64,000 nucleotides of DNA from Penium margaritaceum (Eukaryota; Streptophyta; Zygnematophyceae; Desmidiales; Peniaceae), in the NCBI GenBank assembly GCA_023375785.1, contig SZWC01007402.1:1-64000 (forward strand). The letters run 5' to 3'. Each line of letters opens with the position of its first letter. Position 1 is the stretch's first letter. Below, in pieces: positions 1-12,200 of this stretch. The notes beneath the pieces are model-generated. The model had not been told where the DNA came from, did no database searches, and worked only from the letters and a program-made list of their open reading frames with translations. The position numbers were made by a program, and so were the translations under genes.

Positions 1-235
<235 letters not shown>

Positions 236-455
236 TTTAAATGTACATGTAAATGTATGTTGATATGTATTTTCCTACGTGTAATTTTAAGTTCATTTGC
301 TTCACTATTTATGCTTATACTACAATGTATATGTCTCTGTATGTTTTTGCTTTTGGTTTCGTGCACATGGATAAAAATGTTAATGGATGGACAAAAGTGT
401 ACTGATCGGAGAAATAAAGGCAAGAATGTGTATTTGCACAAGGATCAGATAGTAT
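236..455. other. AT-rich non-repetitive spacer
   Basis: This short AT-rich stretch joins the hexamer microsatellite to the 11-bp satellite. A few degenerate ATGTAA/ATGTAT motifs persist at its left end. I see no conserved coding region, LTR end or inverted repeat. It may be the only flanking sequence in the window that belongs neither to the satellite nor to a recognisable mobile element. Confidence 0.5.
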
Positions 456-3400
456 GCAACTATGGCGTAACTAGTGCTTGACTTAGGAACAACTAGGGCA
501 CAACGAGGGTCCAAGTAGGGCACGAGTAGGTCGTATTTTGGACGCAAGTAGGGCGCACGTAGGGCACAACTAGGGCACAACTATGGCGCAAATAGGGCGC
601 AAGTAGGGTGTAAGTAGGGAGCAACAAGGGCTTAAAAAGGACTTAAGTAGGGCGCATGTAGGGTGCAAGTAGCCCGCAACAAGGGAGCAACTAGGGGACA
701 AGTAGGGTGCAACTAGGGTGCAAGTAGGGCACAAATAGGGCACAACTAGGGTGCAACGAGGGTGCAAATCGGATGCATCTAAGGCGCAACTAGGGCGTAG
801 CTAGGGCCCAACAGAGGCACAACTAGGGCGCAACTAGTGCGCAAGTAGGACGCAAGTAGGGCGCAAGTAGGATGCAAGTAGGGAACAAGTAGGGTGGAAC
901 TAGTACACAACTGAGGTGCAACTAGGATGGGGCTAGTGCCAAACTGAGGCATAAGTAGGGCAGAACTTGGGTGCAACTAAGACACAACTAGGATGCAACT
1001 AGGACGCAACTAGGGCACAAGTAGGGTGCAAGTAGGGCGCAAGTAGGGCGTAAGTAGGACATAACTAGGGTGCAACTAGGGCACAACTAGGGTGTAACTC
1101 ATGCCCAATTGAGGCGCATCTAGGACGCATATAGGGGAAAACTAGGGCACAACTAGGGCTCAAGTAGGACGCAACTAGGGCTCAAACATGGCACAAGTAG
1201 GGTGAAATTAGGGCACAAGTAGGGCGCAAATAGGGAACAACTAGGGCGTAATTAGGACACATCTAGGACACAAGTAGGGCACAACTAGGGCGCAACTAGG
1301 CTGCAACTATGGGGAAACTAGGGTGTAAGTGAGGAGTAGGGTGCAACTAGGGCGCAACTAGGGTGAAACTAGGACACAAGTAGGAAGCAAGTAGGGCGCA
1401 ACTAAGGCGCAACTAGTGCGTTACTAGGGTACAACTAGAGCACAACTAGGGTGTAGGTAGTACCCAATTGAGGCGCAACTAGGGCGCAAGTAAGGCGCAA
1501 TTAGGGCGCAAGTAGGGCGCAACTAGGGCGCAACTAGTGTGCAACTAGGGAGGAATCGGGGCGTAGCTAGTGCCCAACTGAGGCGCAAGTTGGACACAAC
1601 TAGGGGGCAAGTAGGACAAGGCAAACGTAGGGTGTAACTAGGATGCAACTAGGGCACAAGAAGGGTGCAAGTAGGGCGCAAGAAACGTGTAACTAGGGTG
1701 CATCTAGGGCGTAACAAGAGAAGAAGTAGGGTACAAGTAGGGCACAAATAGGGCGCAACTACGGTGCAACAAGGGTGAAACTAGGGTGCAAGTAGGACGC
1801 AACTAGGGTGAAAGTAGGGGTGTAACTAGGGCGCAACTAGGGCATTGGTAGTGCCCAACTGAGTTGCAACTTGTGGGCAGTTATGGCGCAAGTAGGGCGT
1901 AACTAGGGTGCAACTAGGACGCAAGTCGGGCGGAAACAGGACGCAAATAGGGTGCAACTAGGGTGTAACGAGGGCGCAACTAGGGCACAAATAGGGTGCA
2001 ACTAGGGCGCAAGTAGGGAACAACAAGGGTGCAACTAGGGTGCAAGTAGGGTGCAAGTAGGGCACAAGGAGGGCACAACTAGTGAGCAAGTAGGATGCAA
2101 CTAGGGTGCATCTATGGTGCAACTAGGGCGTAACCATGGCACAAGTAGGGTGAAAGTAGGGCGCAAGTAGGATACAACTACGACGCAACTAGGGCGTAAC
2201 TAGGATACAAGTAGGGCGCAAGTAGGCCGCAAGTAGAGCGCAAGTAGGGTGCAGTTAGGGCACAACTAGGGTGCAAGAAGGGCGCAAGTAGGGCGCAATT
2301 AGGGCACAACTGTGGCGCAACTAGGACACTACTAGGGCGCAAATAAGGTACAAGTAGGGTGCAAGGAGAGGATAACTAGGGTGTAGCAAAGGCGCAAGTA
2401 GGACGCAAGTAGAGCGCAAGTAGGGTACAACTAGGACGCAACTAGGGCACAACCAAGACGCAAGTAAGGCAAATGTAGGGCATAAGTAAAGCACAACTAG
2501 GGTGCAGCTAGGGCGCAAGTAGGAAGCAAGTAGGGCACAAGTAGGGTGCAACTAGGGCGCAACTAGGACATTACTAGGGGTCAATTAGGGTGCAAGTAGG
2601 TCACAACTAGGGCGTAACTAGGGCGCATCTAGTGCATAACTAGGGTGCAACTAGGGCGCAACTAGGGTGCAAGTAGGGCACACCTAGGGTGGAGCTAGGG
2701 TGTAACTAGGGCGCAACTAGGGCGCAAGTAGGATACAAGTAGGGCGTAAGTAGGGCACAACTAGGACGCAACTAGGGCGCAACTAGAGCGCAAGTAGGGC
2801 GTAATTAGGGTGCAAGTAAGGCGCAAGTAGGGTGCAACTGGGTTGTAACTAGGGCGTAACTAGGGCATAACTGGGGCGCAAGTAGGGCGCAAGTAGTGCG
2901 TAACTAGGGTGCAACTAGGGCGCAACTTGGGCACAACTAGGGCCAAACTAGGGTGCAACTAGGGCACAACTAGGACGTAGCTGGTGTGCAACTGACGCAC
3001 AACAAAGGCGCAACTAGGGTGTAAATAGGACGCAAGTAGGACGCATGTAGGGTGCAACTAGGGAGAAACTAGGGTGCATCTAGGGCGCAACTTGGGCGTA
3101 GCCAGTGCCCAACTAAGGCGCAACTAGGGCGCAAGTAGGAAGCAAGTAGGGAGCACCCAGGGCACAAGTAGGGTGCAAGTAGGGCACAAGTAGGGCACAA
3201 CTAGGATGTAACTAGAAAGCAACTTGGGTGAAATAGGGCACAAGTAGGGCGCAAGTAGGGTGCAAGTAGGGCGCAGCTAGGTCACAAGTGAGGGGTAATT
3301 AGGGCGCAACGAGGGAGCCACTAGGGTGCAACTAGGGTGCAAGAAGAGCGCAAATAGGACACAAGTAGGGTGCAACTAGGGCACAACTAGGGAGCAACAA

Positions 3401-6400
3401 AGGTGCATGTAGGGTGCAAATATGGTGCAAGTAGGGTGTAACTAGGGTGCAAGAAGAGCGCAAATAGGGCACAAGTAGGGTGCAACTAGGGCACAACTAG
3501 GGCGCAAGAAGGGCGCTAGTAGGACACAACTAGGACACAATTAGGGCGCAACTAGGATATAAGTAGTGCGTAAGTAGGACGCAACCAGGGTACAACTAGG
3601 GCATAACTAGGGCGCAAGTAGGGCACAAATAGGATACAACTAGGATTCAACTAGGGCGCAACCAGGGTGCACGTAGGGCGCAAGTAGGGCGCATCTTGGG
3701 CACAACTAGGACACAACTAGGGTGCAAGAAGGGCGTAGCTAGTGCCCAACTGAGGCACAACTAGGGTACAACTAGGGCGCAAGTCGGGCCTGACTAGGAA
3801 GAAAGAAGGGCGCAACTAGGGTGCAAGTAGTGCTCAAGTTGGGCGCAACTAGGACGGAACTAGGGTGCAAGTAATGCACAAGTAGGGCGCAAGTAGGGTG
3901 CAAATAGGTTGCAACTACGGCTCAACTAAGGCGCAACGAGGACGCAAGTACGATGCAAGTAGGATGCAAGAAGAGCCCAACTAGGATGTAGCTAGGACGC
4001 AACTAGGGTGCAAGTGGGGTGCGAGTAGGGTGCAACTAGGGCGCAACTAGGAAATAACTTGGGCACAAGTAAGACACAAGTAGGGTGGAAGTAGAGCGCA
4101 ACTAGGGTACAGCTAGGGCGCAACAAGGGCGCAAGTAGAGCGCAAGTATGGTGGAAGTAGGGCGCAATCAGGGCACAACCAGGGCGCAAGTAGGGCGCAA
4201 GTAGGGTGAAACTAGGGCTCGACTAGGGCGCAACTAGTGCGCATCTAGGGTGTAAGTAGGGCGCATCTAGGGTGCAACTAGGGCGCAAGTAGGGTGCAAC
4301 TAGGATGCAACTAGGATGCAACTAGGGCGCAACTATGGTGCAAGTAGGGCACAAGTAGGGTGAAAGTAGGGTACAAATAGGGTGCAACTAGGGCACAACT
4401 AGGGCGCAACTAGGGTGCAAGTAGGGCGCAACTAGCGTGCAAGTAGGATGCATGTAGGGTGTAAGTTAGGTACAACTAGGGTGCAACTAGGGCGCAACTA
4501 GGACACAAACACGCCGCAAGTAGGACACAAGTAGGGTGCAAGTTGGACACAACAAGATTGCATGTAGGACGCAACTAGGGTGCAACTATGGAGCAACTAG
4601 GGTGCAAGTATGATGCAAGTAGGGCGTAACTCAGGTGCAACTAGGGCGTAAGAAGGGTGTAAATAGGGGGCAAGAAGGATACAACTAGGGCACAACTAGG
4701 GTGCAACTATGGTGCACTAGGGCGCAAGGACACAAGTAGGGCGCAACTTGGGCGCAACTAGCATGCAACTAGGACATAATTCATGCACAAGTAGGGTGAA
4801 AGTAGGGTACAACTAGGGCACAAATACGGCGCAAGTAGGGCGCAAGTAGGGCACAACTAGGGCACAACTAGGATGCAACTAGGGCATAAGTAGGGTGCAA
4901 GGAGGGCACAACTTGGGTGCAAGTAGGGAGCAACTAGGATGCAACTAGGGCATAGCTAGTGTCCAACTCAGGTGTAACTAGGGCACAACTAGGGCGCAAG
5001 TCGGGCCCAACAAGGGCGCAAGCAAGGTGCAACTAGGGCGCACGTAGGGCGCAACTTGAACGCATGTAGGGCGCAACTAGGATGCAAGTAGGCCGTAAGT
5101 AGGGTGCAACTAGGGTGCAACTAGGGCGCAAGTAGGGCAGAAGTAGGGTGCAGATTGGGCACAACTAGGGCGTAACTAGGACGTAGCTAGTGCCTAGCTG
5201 AGCCGCAACTAGGACGCAAGTAGGGAAAAAGTATAGCGCAAGTAGGATTCAACTAGGGCGTAACTAAGGCACAACTAAGGCACATTTAGGACGCAACTAA
5301 GACGCAACTAGGATGTAGCTTGTGCCCAACTGAGGTGCAACTAGGGTGCAACTAGTTCGTAAGTAGGACACAAGTAGCGCGCAACTAGGGCATAACTAGG
5401 ACACAACTAAGACACAAGTAGGACGCAAGTAGGGCAAAACTAGGGTGCATCTAGGGTACAACTAGGGTGCAAGTAGGTTGTAAGTAGGACACAACTAGGG
5501 CGCAACTAGGGCGCAAGTAGGGCACAAATAGTGTGCAAGTAGGGTGAACTAGGGTGCAAGTTGCGAGCAACCAGGCGCAAGTAGGGCGCAAGTAGGGCCC
5601 AAGTTGGGTGCACCTGGGGTGCAACTAGGGCAAAACCAGTGTGCAAGTAGGGGGCACATAGGGCGTAATTAGGGTGCAAATAGGGCGCAACTAGGACGCA
5701 AGTTGGTCGCAAGTAGGGCGCAATGCAGGACGCAACTAGGGCACAACTAGGGGGCAAGTAGGGCGAAAATAGAGCACAACTAGGGTGCAACTAGGGCGCA
5801 ACTAGAATGCAAGTAGGGCGTAAGTAGGGTGCAACTTGGGTAAAACCAGGGCGTAGCTAGTGCCCAACTGAGGCCTAACTAGGACACAACTAGGGCGCAA
5901 GTCGGACGCATCTAAGGCGCAAGTAGGGCGTAACTAGGCCGCAAGTAGGACGCAAGTAGGGCACATCTAGGGCGCAACCAGGGTGTAACTAGGGTGCAAA
6001 TAGGGTGTAGCTAGTGCCCAACTGAGGCGGAACTAGGATGCAACTAGGATGCAAGTAGGGCGTAAGTAAGGCGCAAGTAGGGCACAAGTAGGGTGCAAGT
6101 AGGGCACAACTAGGGCACAACTAGGACATAACTAAGACGCAAGTAGGGTGCAAGTAGGGTGAAACTAGGGCGCATCTAGGACACAACTAGGGTGCAAGTA
6201 GGCTGCAAGTAGGGCACAACTAGGACGCAACTAGGGCACAACTAGGGCGGAAGTAGGGCACAAATAGTGTGTAAGTAGGGTGCAACTAGGGCGGAACTTG
6301 GGAGCAACAAGGCGCAAGTAGGGTGCAAGTAGGGCCCAAGTTGGGCGCACCTTGGGTGAAACTAGGGTAAAACCAGGGCACAAGGAGGGCCCACATAGGG

Positions 6401-6777
6401 TATAGTCAGGGCGCAAGTAGGGCGCAATTAGGACGCAAGTTGGACGCAAGTAAGATGCAACTAGGACGCAACTAGGGCACAGTTAGGGAGCAAGTAGGGT
6501 GTAAATAGGGCACAACTAGGACGCAACTAGGACGCAACTAGGGTGCAACCAGTGCGTAGCTAGTGCCCAACCGAGGCTTAACTAGGGCGCAACTAGGGCG
6601 AAAGTCAGACACATGTAAGGTGCAAGTAGGGTGGAACTAGGGCACAAGTAAGACGCAAGTAGGGCATACCTAGGGTGCAACTAGGGTGTAACTAGGGTGC
6701 AACTAGGGCATAGCTAGTGCCCAACTGAGGTGCAACTAGGATGCAACTAGGGTGCAAGTAGGACACAACTAGGGAAC
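456..6777 (+). repeat. 11-bp satellite array, block A
   Basis: Tandem 11-bp units with consensus AACTAGGGCGC on the + strand. The commonest variants are GGGTGC and GGGCAC for GGGCGC, AGGAC for AGGGC, and AAG for AAC. Variant dimers of the type TAGCTAGTGCCCAACTGA occur in register, for example near 1565, 3105, 3740 and 5870. Internal duplications are visible: a 50-bp block at 3331 repeats 110 bp later (10 units), and a block around 5525-5640 repeats about 737 bp later (67 units). The left edge near 456 is gradual; the right edge is cut by the 6778 insertion. Minus-strand reading frames here are repeat artefacts. Confidence 0.95.
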
Positions 6778-7479
6778 ATACCCTACTGCTCATGGAATTC
6801 TACGATTTAGATTTGCCTAATTAAAAAATCCATGAATTAGATAAAAAATTTGGGTTTAGTATTATTTTAGGAATCCTAATTGAAAGAATTGGCATTCAAA
6901 TGCTACCTTAAATTCAACGAATGGGCCAAGTTCAATTCTGCGGAAACTCAAGAATTCAACGAACGATGGCGCCGCACGAGAACAAAGCGAGGACCACCGA
7001 CATGTTTGCGTGCGAGTCGTGTGGCGTGGATCCGTCGTTTCGCACGGATGGTTGTTTGTGCCTATCCGTTGTCCACTAACACGGGCAACGGATAGGCACG
7101 ATGGCTGACAACCCTATTCCAATTCAGCATATAGCCTATAAGCATGCACACCGAGTGTCATTTGCAATGTCGCAGAACATTTCGCACTGTCGCTACGCTG
7201 CATCCACTGTCCATCATGGAGCATTTTTTTGCAGAAGGTCAGTCCTGAGGTCCATGATAATTGTAGGGAAAAAATGAGAGAAACCACTTCCATGCTTGCT
7301 ACAAAGAACGTAAAGAAACCTGGGATGTAAAAAGTGAGCGAACATTTTGTGCACCATGAATTCAACGAATGCAGATTCTAATTATTTATGTAGCACTTTG
7401 ATTTCATTGAACGAATTTTTTGACATATTTGAACGACAAGAAAAACAATTAAAATTGAATACATCGATCAGTAGGGTAT
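6778..7479. mobile_element. MITE-like non-autonomous DNA element (tentative)
   Basis: A 702-bp AT-rich island interrupts the satellite. It begins ATACCCTACTG and ends CAGTAGGGTAT, a perfect 11-bp terminal inverted repeat; if the outer TA is the target duplication, the repeat proper is CCCTACTG/CAGTAGGG. Inside there is no transposase-like reading frame. The motif ATTCAACGAA occurs three times (near 6910, 6953 and 7362), and a strong hairpin lies at 7058-7099. The size, lack of coding sequence and inverted ends suggest a deletion derivative or MITE. Caution: the right end resembles the satellite unit (AGTAGGGTA), so part of the terminal symmetry could come from an inverted scrap of satellite. 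The superfamily is not assignable. Confidence 0.5.
7058..7099. other. 14-bp perfect inverted repeat (hairpin)
   Basis: GTGCCTATCCGTTG at 7058-7071 pairs perfectly with CAACGGATAGGCAC at 7086-7099 across a 14-nt loop. It lies inside the MITE-like island. It could be an internal fold-back typical of small DNA elements; no U-tract follows, so a terminator is unlikely. Confidence 0.7.
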
Positions 7480-8636
7480 ATGGCGTAAGTAGGGTGCAAG
7501 TAGGGCATAACTAGGACGTAACTAGGGCATAAGTAGGGCACAAGTAGGGCTCAAGTAGGGAGTAACTTTGGCGCAACTAGGGCATAACTAGGGTACAACA
7601 AGGACGCAACTAGAGCACAAGTAGGGTGGAAGTAGGGTCTAACTAGGGCGCAACTAGGGCGCAACTAGGATGCAGGTTGGGTGCAAGTAGTGCGCAACTA
7701 GGGTGCAACTAGGATGCAACTAGGGTGCAACTAGGGCATATCTAGGGTGCAAGTAGGGCGCAACTAGGGCATAGCTAGTGCCCAACTGACGTTCAAATAG
7801 GGTACAACTAGGGCGCAACTAGGACACAAGTAGGGCATACGTAGGGTTCAACTAGGACGTAACCAGGGTGCATCTAGGGCGCAACTAGGGTGTAGCGAGT
7901 GTCCAACTAAGGCGCATCTAGGGCGTAGCTAGGATGCAAGTAGGACACAACTACAACGCAAGTAGGGTGCAAGTAGGGCACAACTAGGGCGCAATCAGGG
8001 CGTAACTAGGCCGCAACTAGTGCGCTACGAGGGTGCAACTAGGGTAGAAATAGGGCACAGGTAGGGTGCGACTAGGGTGTACCTACGGAGAAACTAGGGC
8101 GCATGTAGGGCGCAAGTAGGGTACAAGTAGGGCGCAACTAGGGTGCATTTAGGGCACAAAAAGGACGCAAGTGGGGTGCAACTAGGGCACAACTAGTGTG
8201 CAACTAGGACACAAGTAGTGCTCAAGTAGGGCGCAACTAGGGTGAAAATAGGGCACAAATAGGGCACAACTAGGGTGCAACTAGTGCGCAAATAGGGCAC
8301 AACCAGGGTGCAAGTAGGGCACAACTTGGGCGCAACTAGGTTGCAACTGGGGTGCAAGTCAGGCCCAACTAGGGCGCAAGTAGAGCGCAAGTAGGGTGTA
8401 GCTAGTGCCCAACTAAGGCGCAACTAGGGCGCAACTAGGGCGCAACTAGGACACATGTAGGGTGCAAGTAGGGCACGTGTAGGGCACAATTAGGGCGCAA
8501 GGAGGGTACAACTACGGCGCAAATAGGGTGGGCGCAACAAGGGCGCAACTAAGGAGCAACTAGGGCGCAGCTAGGGCACAAATAGGGCGTAGCTAGTGCG
8601 CAACTGAGGCACAACTAGGGAGCAACTGTCGGAATA
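7480..8636 (+). repeat. 11-bp satellite array, block B
   Basis: Same unit, orientation and variant types as block A, with in-register marker dimers near 7765, 7890, 8400 and 8590. It lies between the MITE-like island and the solo LTR at 8637. Its last five bases, GCAAC, form the left copy of that LTR's target duplication. Confidence 0.95.
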
Positions 8637-9243
8637 TGAATCTGACAGAGCATAACACACCCGAGATTAAAACTCTCAATAACGGTTCAGCTCCGGCTTA
8701 GAACCAACTCGGTCACTCACCACTGACTAGCCGTTAACGGTTCTCGACCTATCAACGGCCACTCTACCGAGGAATCCCCTAATAAGCGGCCCGACCGCAA
8801 GCACGTCCGGCTAGTGCACAAGAAGCCGTTGCATGTGGTTTTTCCTGTTCTGCTGAGATATAAGGAGGATGTTCATTCCCTCCTAGGTTAACCAGAACAG
8901 TTCTGCTCATCCTGTTCCCCCCTTGGTTCCGCGGCTTCGCCGCCGTGTCTTCGCTCTGCCCATCCCTCGCACTTTCTGCCTTCGCCAACTCTCAACGCTT
9001 CGCTCCGTCACTCTCGCTCCTTCGCTCAGCTCTCACGCTCCGCCAACCATCACTCTACCTTGTAGTATTCTCTCTCACATCGGCCTGTCTACCTCTGCTA
9101 CCGCGCTTCAGCCTCCATCAATCTCCCGGGACTAACTCCTCGAACCGCTCTTGCCTACGTCACTCTGCTGACGTACACTTGCATGTTCCGGTGCTTCTGC
9201 TTGCTTCTGCTGTCGCTTCTCTCATTGCTGCATTCTTCCGACA
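8637..9243 (+). mobile_element. Solo LTR (607 bp) with 5-bp target duplication
   Basis: The segment begins TGTCGGAA and ends TTCCGACA, an 8-bp perfect terminal inverted repeat of TG...CA type. It is flanked on both sides by GCAAC (8632-8636 and 9244-9248), part of the satellite unit. No internal coding domain is present, so this is the product expected when two LTRs recombine and remove the body. A TATA-like ATATAA at 8858-8863 and a pyrimidine-rich right half suggest + orientation. The sequence does not obviously match the other LTRs in the window, so its family is unassigned. Confidence 0.85.
8858..8863 (+). promoter_or_regulatory. Putative TATA box of the solo LTR
   Basis: ATATAA lies about 220 bp into the solo LTR, where a U3 promoter is expected. 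Its position and composition are the only support. Confidence 0.35.
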
Positions 9244-12200
9244 GCAACTAGGGTACAACTAGGGTGCAACTAGGGTGCATGTATGGTGAAAGTAGGGCAC
9301 GAGTAGGGTGCAACTTTGGTGCAGCTAGGGCGCAACTAGGCAGTAGCTAGTGTCCAACTGAGGCGCAACTAGGGCGCAACTAGGGCACAACTAGGGCACA
9401 ACGAGGGCCCAAGTAGGGCACAACTAGTGCACAAGTAGGACGCAACTAGGGTGAAACTACTCCATAACTAGGGCACAACAAGGACGTAACTAGGGCGTAG
9501 ATAGTGCCCAACTGAGGCACAACAAAGACGCAACTAGGACATAAGTAGGGTGCAGCTATGGCACAAGTAGGACGCAAGTAAGGCACAAGTGGGCGAAACT
9601 TGGATGCCACTTGGGCACAACAATGGTGCAAGTAGGGTGCATAGGGAAAAACTAGGACGCATTTAGGGCAAAACTAGGGTGAAAGTAGGCCAGAAGGAGG
9701 GCGCAACTAAGGCGCAACTAGGGCGCAATGAGGACACAAGGAGGACACAAATAGTGCGCAAGTAGGGCGCAAGTAGGGTGCAACTAGGGAGCAACTAGGC
9801 GCAAGTAGGGCGCATGCAGGGCCCAAGTTGGGTGCAACTAGGACGCATCTAGGGCACAACTAGGGCACAAGAAGGACGCACGTAGGGCAGAACTAGGGCA
9901 CAACTAGGGCACAGCTAGGACACAAGAAGGACACACCTAGGGCAGAACTAGGGCACACCTAGGGCAGAACTAGGGCGCAACTAGGGCACAACTAGGACGT
10001 AGCTAGTGTCCAAATGAGGCACAACTAGGACACAACTAGGGCGCAAGTAGGGGAAACAAGGGTGCAAGTAGGGCACAACTAGGGTGAAACAAGGGCACAA
10101 CTAGCGTACTAGTAGGGTGCAAGTAGGGTGCAACTAGGACAAACTAGGGAGTAACAAGGGTGCAAGTAGGACACAAGTAGGGTGCAAGTAGGGGGCAACC
10201 AGACCGCAACTAGGGCCCAACTAGGGCGCGAGTAGGACGCAAGTAGGGCACAACTAGGGCACAACCTGGACGCAACTAGGGCACTAGTAGGACGCAAGTA
10301 GGGCAAAACTACGGTGCAACTAGGGCGCAACAAGGGTGGAACTAGGGTGTGGCTTGTGCCCAAGTGAGGCGCAACTAGGGCGCAACTAGGGCACAACTAT
10401 GGCGCAAGTATGGCGTAACTAGGGTGCAACTAGGGGGCAACTAGGGCGTAACTAGGGAACAACAAGGACACAACTAGGGAGGAACTAGGGTGAAAGTAGG
10501 GTGCAACTAGGGTGTAGCTAGTGCCCAACTGAGGCTCAACAAGGGCGCAACTAGATTGCAACTAGGGAGTAAGTAGGGCACAAGTAGGGCGCAAGGAGGG
10601 CGCATGTAGGGCGCAACTAGGGTGAAAATAGGGCATAGCTAGTGTCCAACTGAGTCGCAACTAGGGTGCAACCAGGGCGCATGTAGGGCACAACTAAGGC
10701 GCAAGTAGGGCACAAGTAGGGCGCAAGTAGGGGGCAACTTGGGCGCAACTAGGGTGTAGCTAGGGTGCAGCTAGGGTGTAGCTAGTGCCAAACTGAGGCG
10801 CAACAAGGCAGTAGCTAGGGCGCAAGTATGGCATAACTAGGGCACAAGTAGGGCGCAAGTAGGGCGCAACTAGGGCGCAACTAGGGCACAACTAGGGTGC
10901 AAGGAGAGTGAAAGTCGGGCGTAATTAGGGCTCAAGTAGGGCTCAACTAGGGCACAAGAAGGGGCCAAGTGAGGCGCAACTGGGGCACAACTAGGGTGCA
11001 AGTAGGGCACAAGAAGGGTGCAAGTAGGACACAAGTAGGGCATAACTAGGGCGCAAGTAGGACACAAATAGGGTGCAAGCATGACACAACTAGGGTGCAA
11101 CTAGGGAGAAAAAGGGGCACATGTAGGGCACATGTTGAGCCCAAGTAGTACACAACTAGGGTGCAACTAGAGCGGAACTAGGGCGCAAGTAGAGCGCAAG
11201 TAGGCTACAACTAGGACGGAACTAGGACGTAACTAGGATGCACGTAGGGCACAACGAGGCACAACTAAGGCCCAAATAGGGCACAAGTAGGACGCAAGTA
11301 CTGCACAACTTGGGTGTAACTAGGGCACAACTAAGGCACAAGTAGGGCGCAAGTAGGTCGAATCTAGGGCACAACTAGTGTACTAGGAGGGTGCAACTAT
11401 TGCATGGCTAGTGCCCAACCGAGACGCAGCTAGGGATGAACTAGGGTGCAGGTCAGGTGAAACTAGGGCGCAAGTAGGGTGCAACAAGGGCGCAAGTAGG
11501 ATGTAAGTAGGGCGCAACTAGGGCACAACTATGGCGCAACTAGGGCACAACTAGGGCGTAACTAGGGCGTAGCCTAAGCCCAAGTGAGGTGCAACTAGGG
11601 CACAACTAGGCCGCAAGTAGGGAGCAACTAGGGCGCAAGTAGGGAGCAAGTAGGACGCAAGTAGGGCATAACTAGGACACAAGTAGGGCACAATTAAGGC
11701 GCATTTAGGGCACAAATAGGGCGAAACTAGGGCGCATCTAGGACACAACTAGGGTGCAAGTAGGCCGTAAGTAGGGCACAACTAGGACGCAACTAGGACA
11801 CAACTGGGGTACAAGTAGGGCACAAATAGTGCACAAGTAGGGTGCAACTAGGGCGCAACTTGGGAGCAACTAGGCGTAAGTCGGGCGCAAATAGGGCCCA
11901 AGTTGGATGCAACTAGGGTGCAACGAGGGCACAACTAGGGCGCAAGTAGGATGCACGTAGGGTGTAACTAGGGTGCAAAAAGGGCGTAACTAGGACGCAA
12001 TTTGGATGCAAGTAGGGCGCAAGTAGGGCACAACTAGGGCACACCTAGGGGGCACGTAGGACGCAAGTAGGGCGCAACTAGGGCACAACTAGGACGTAAG
12101 TAGGGAGCAAGTAGGGTGCGACTATGACACAACTAGGGCACAACTAGGGTACAACTAGGGCGTAGTTAGTTTCTAAATTCAGGCCTAACTAGGGAGAAAC

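Noticed and set aside
6880-7365. Small frames on both strands in the MITE-like island
   Set aside because: They are short, without transposase motifs, and overlap the hairpin. Treated as non-coding.
8923-9262. Two overlapping Ser/Leu-rich plus-strand frames
   Set aside because: They lie within the pyrimidine-rich half of the solo LTR, and one runs into satellite. No protein family is recognised.
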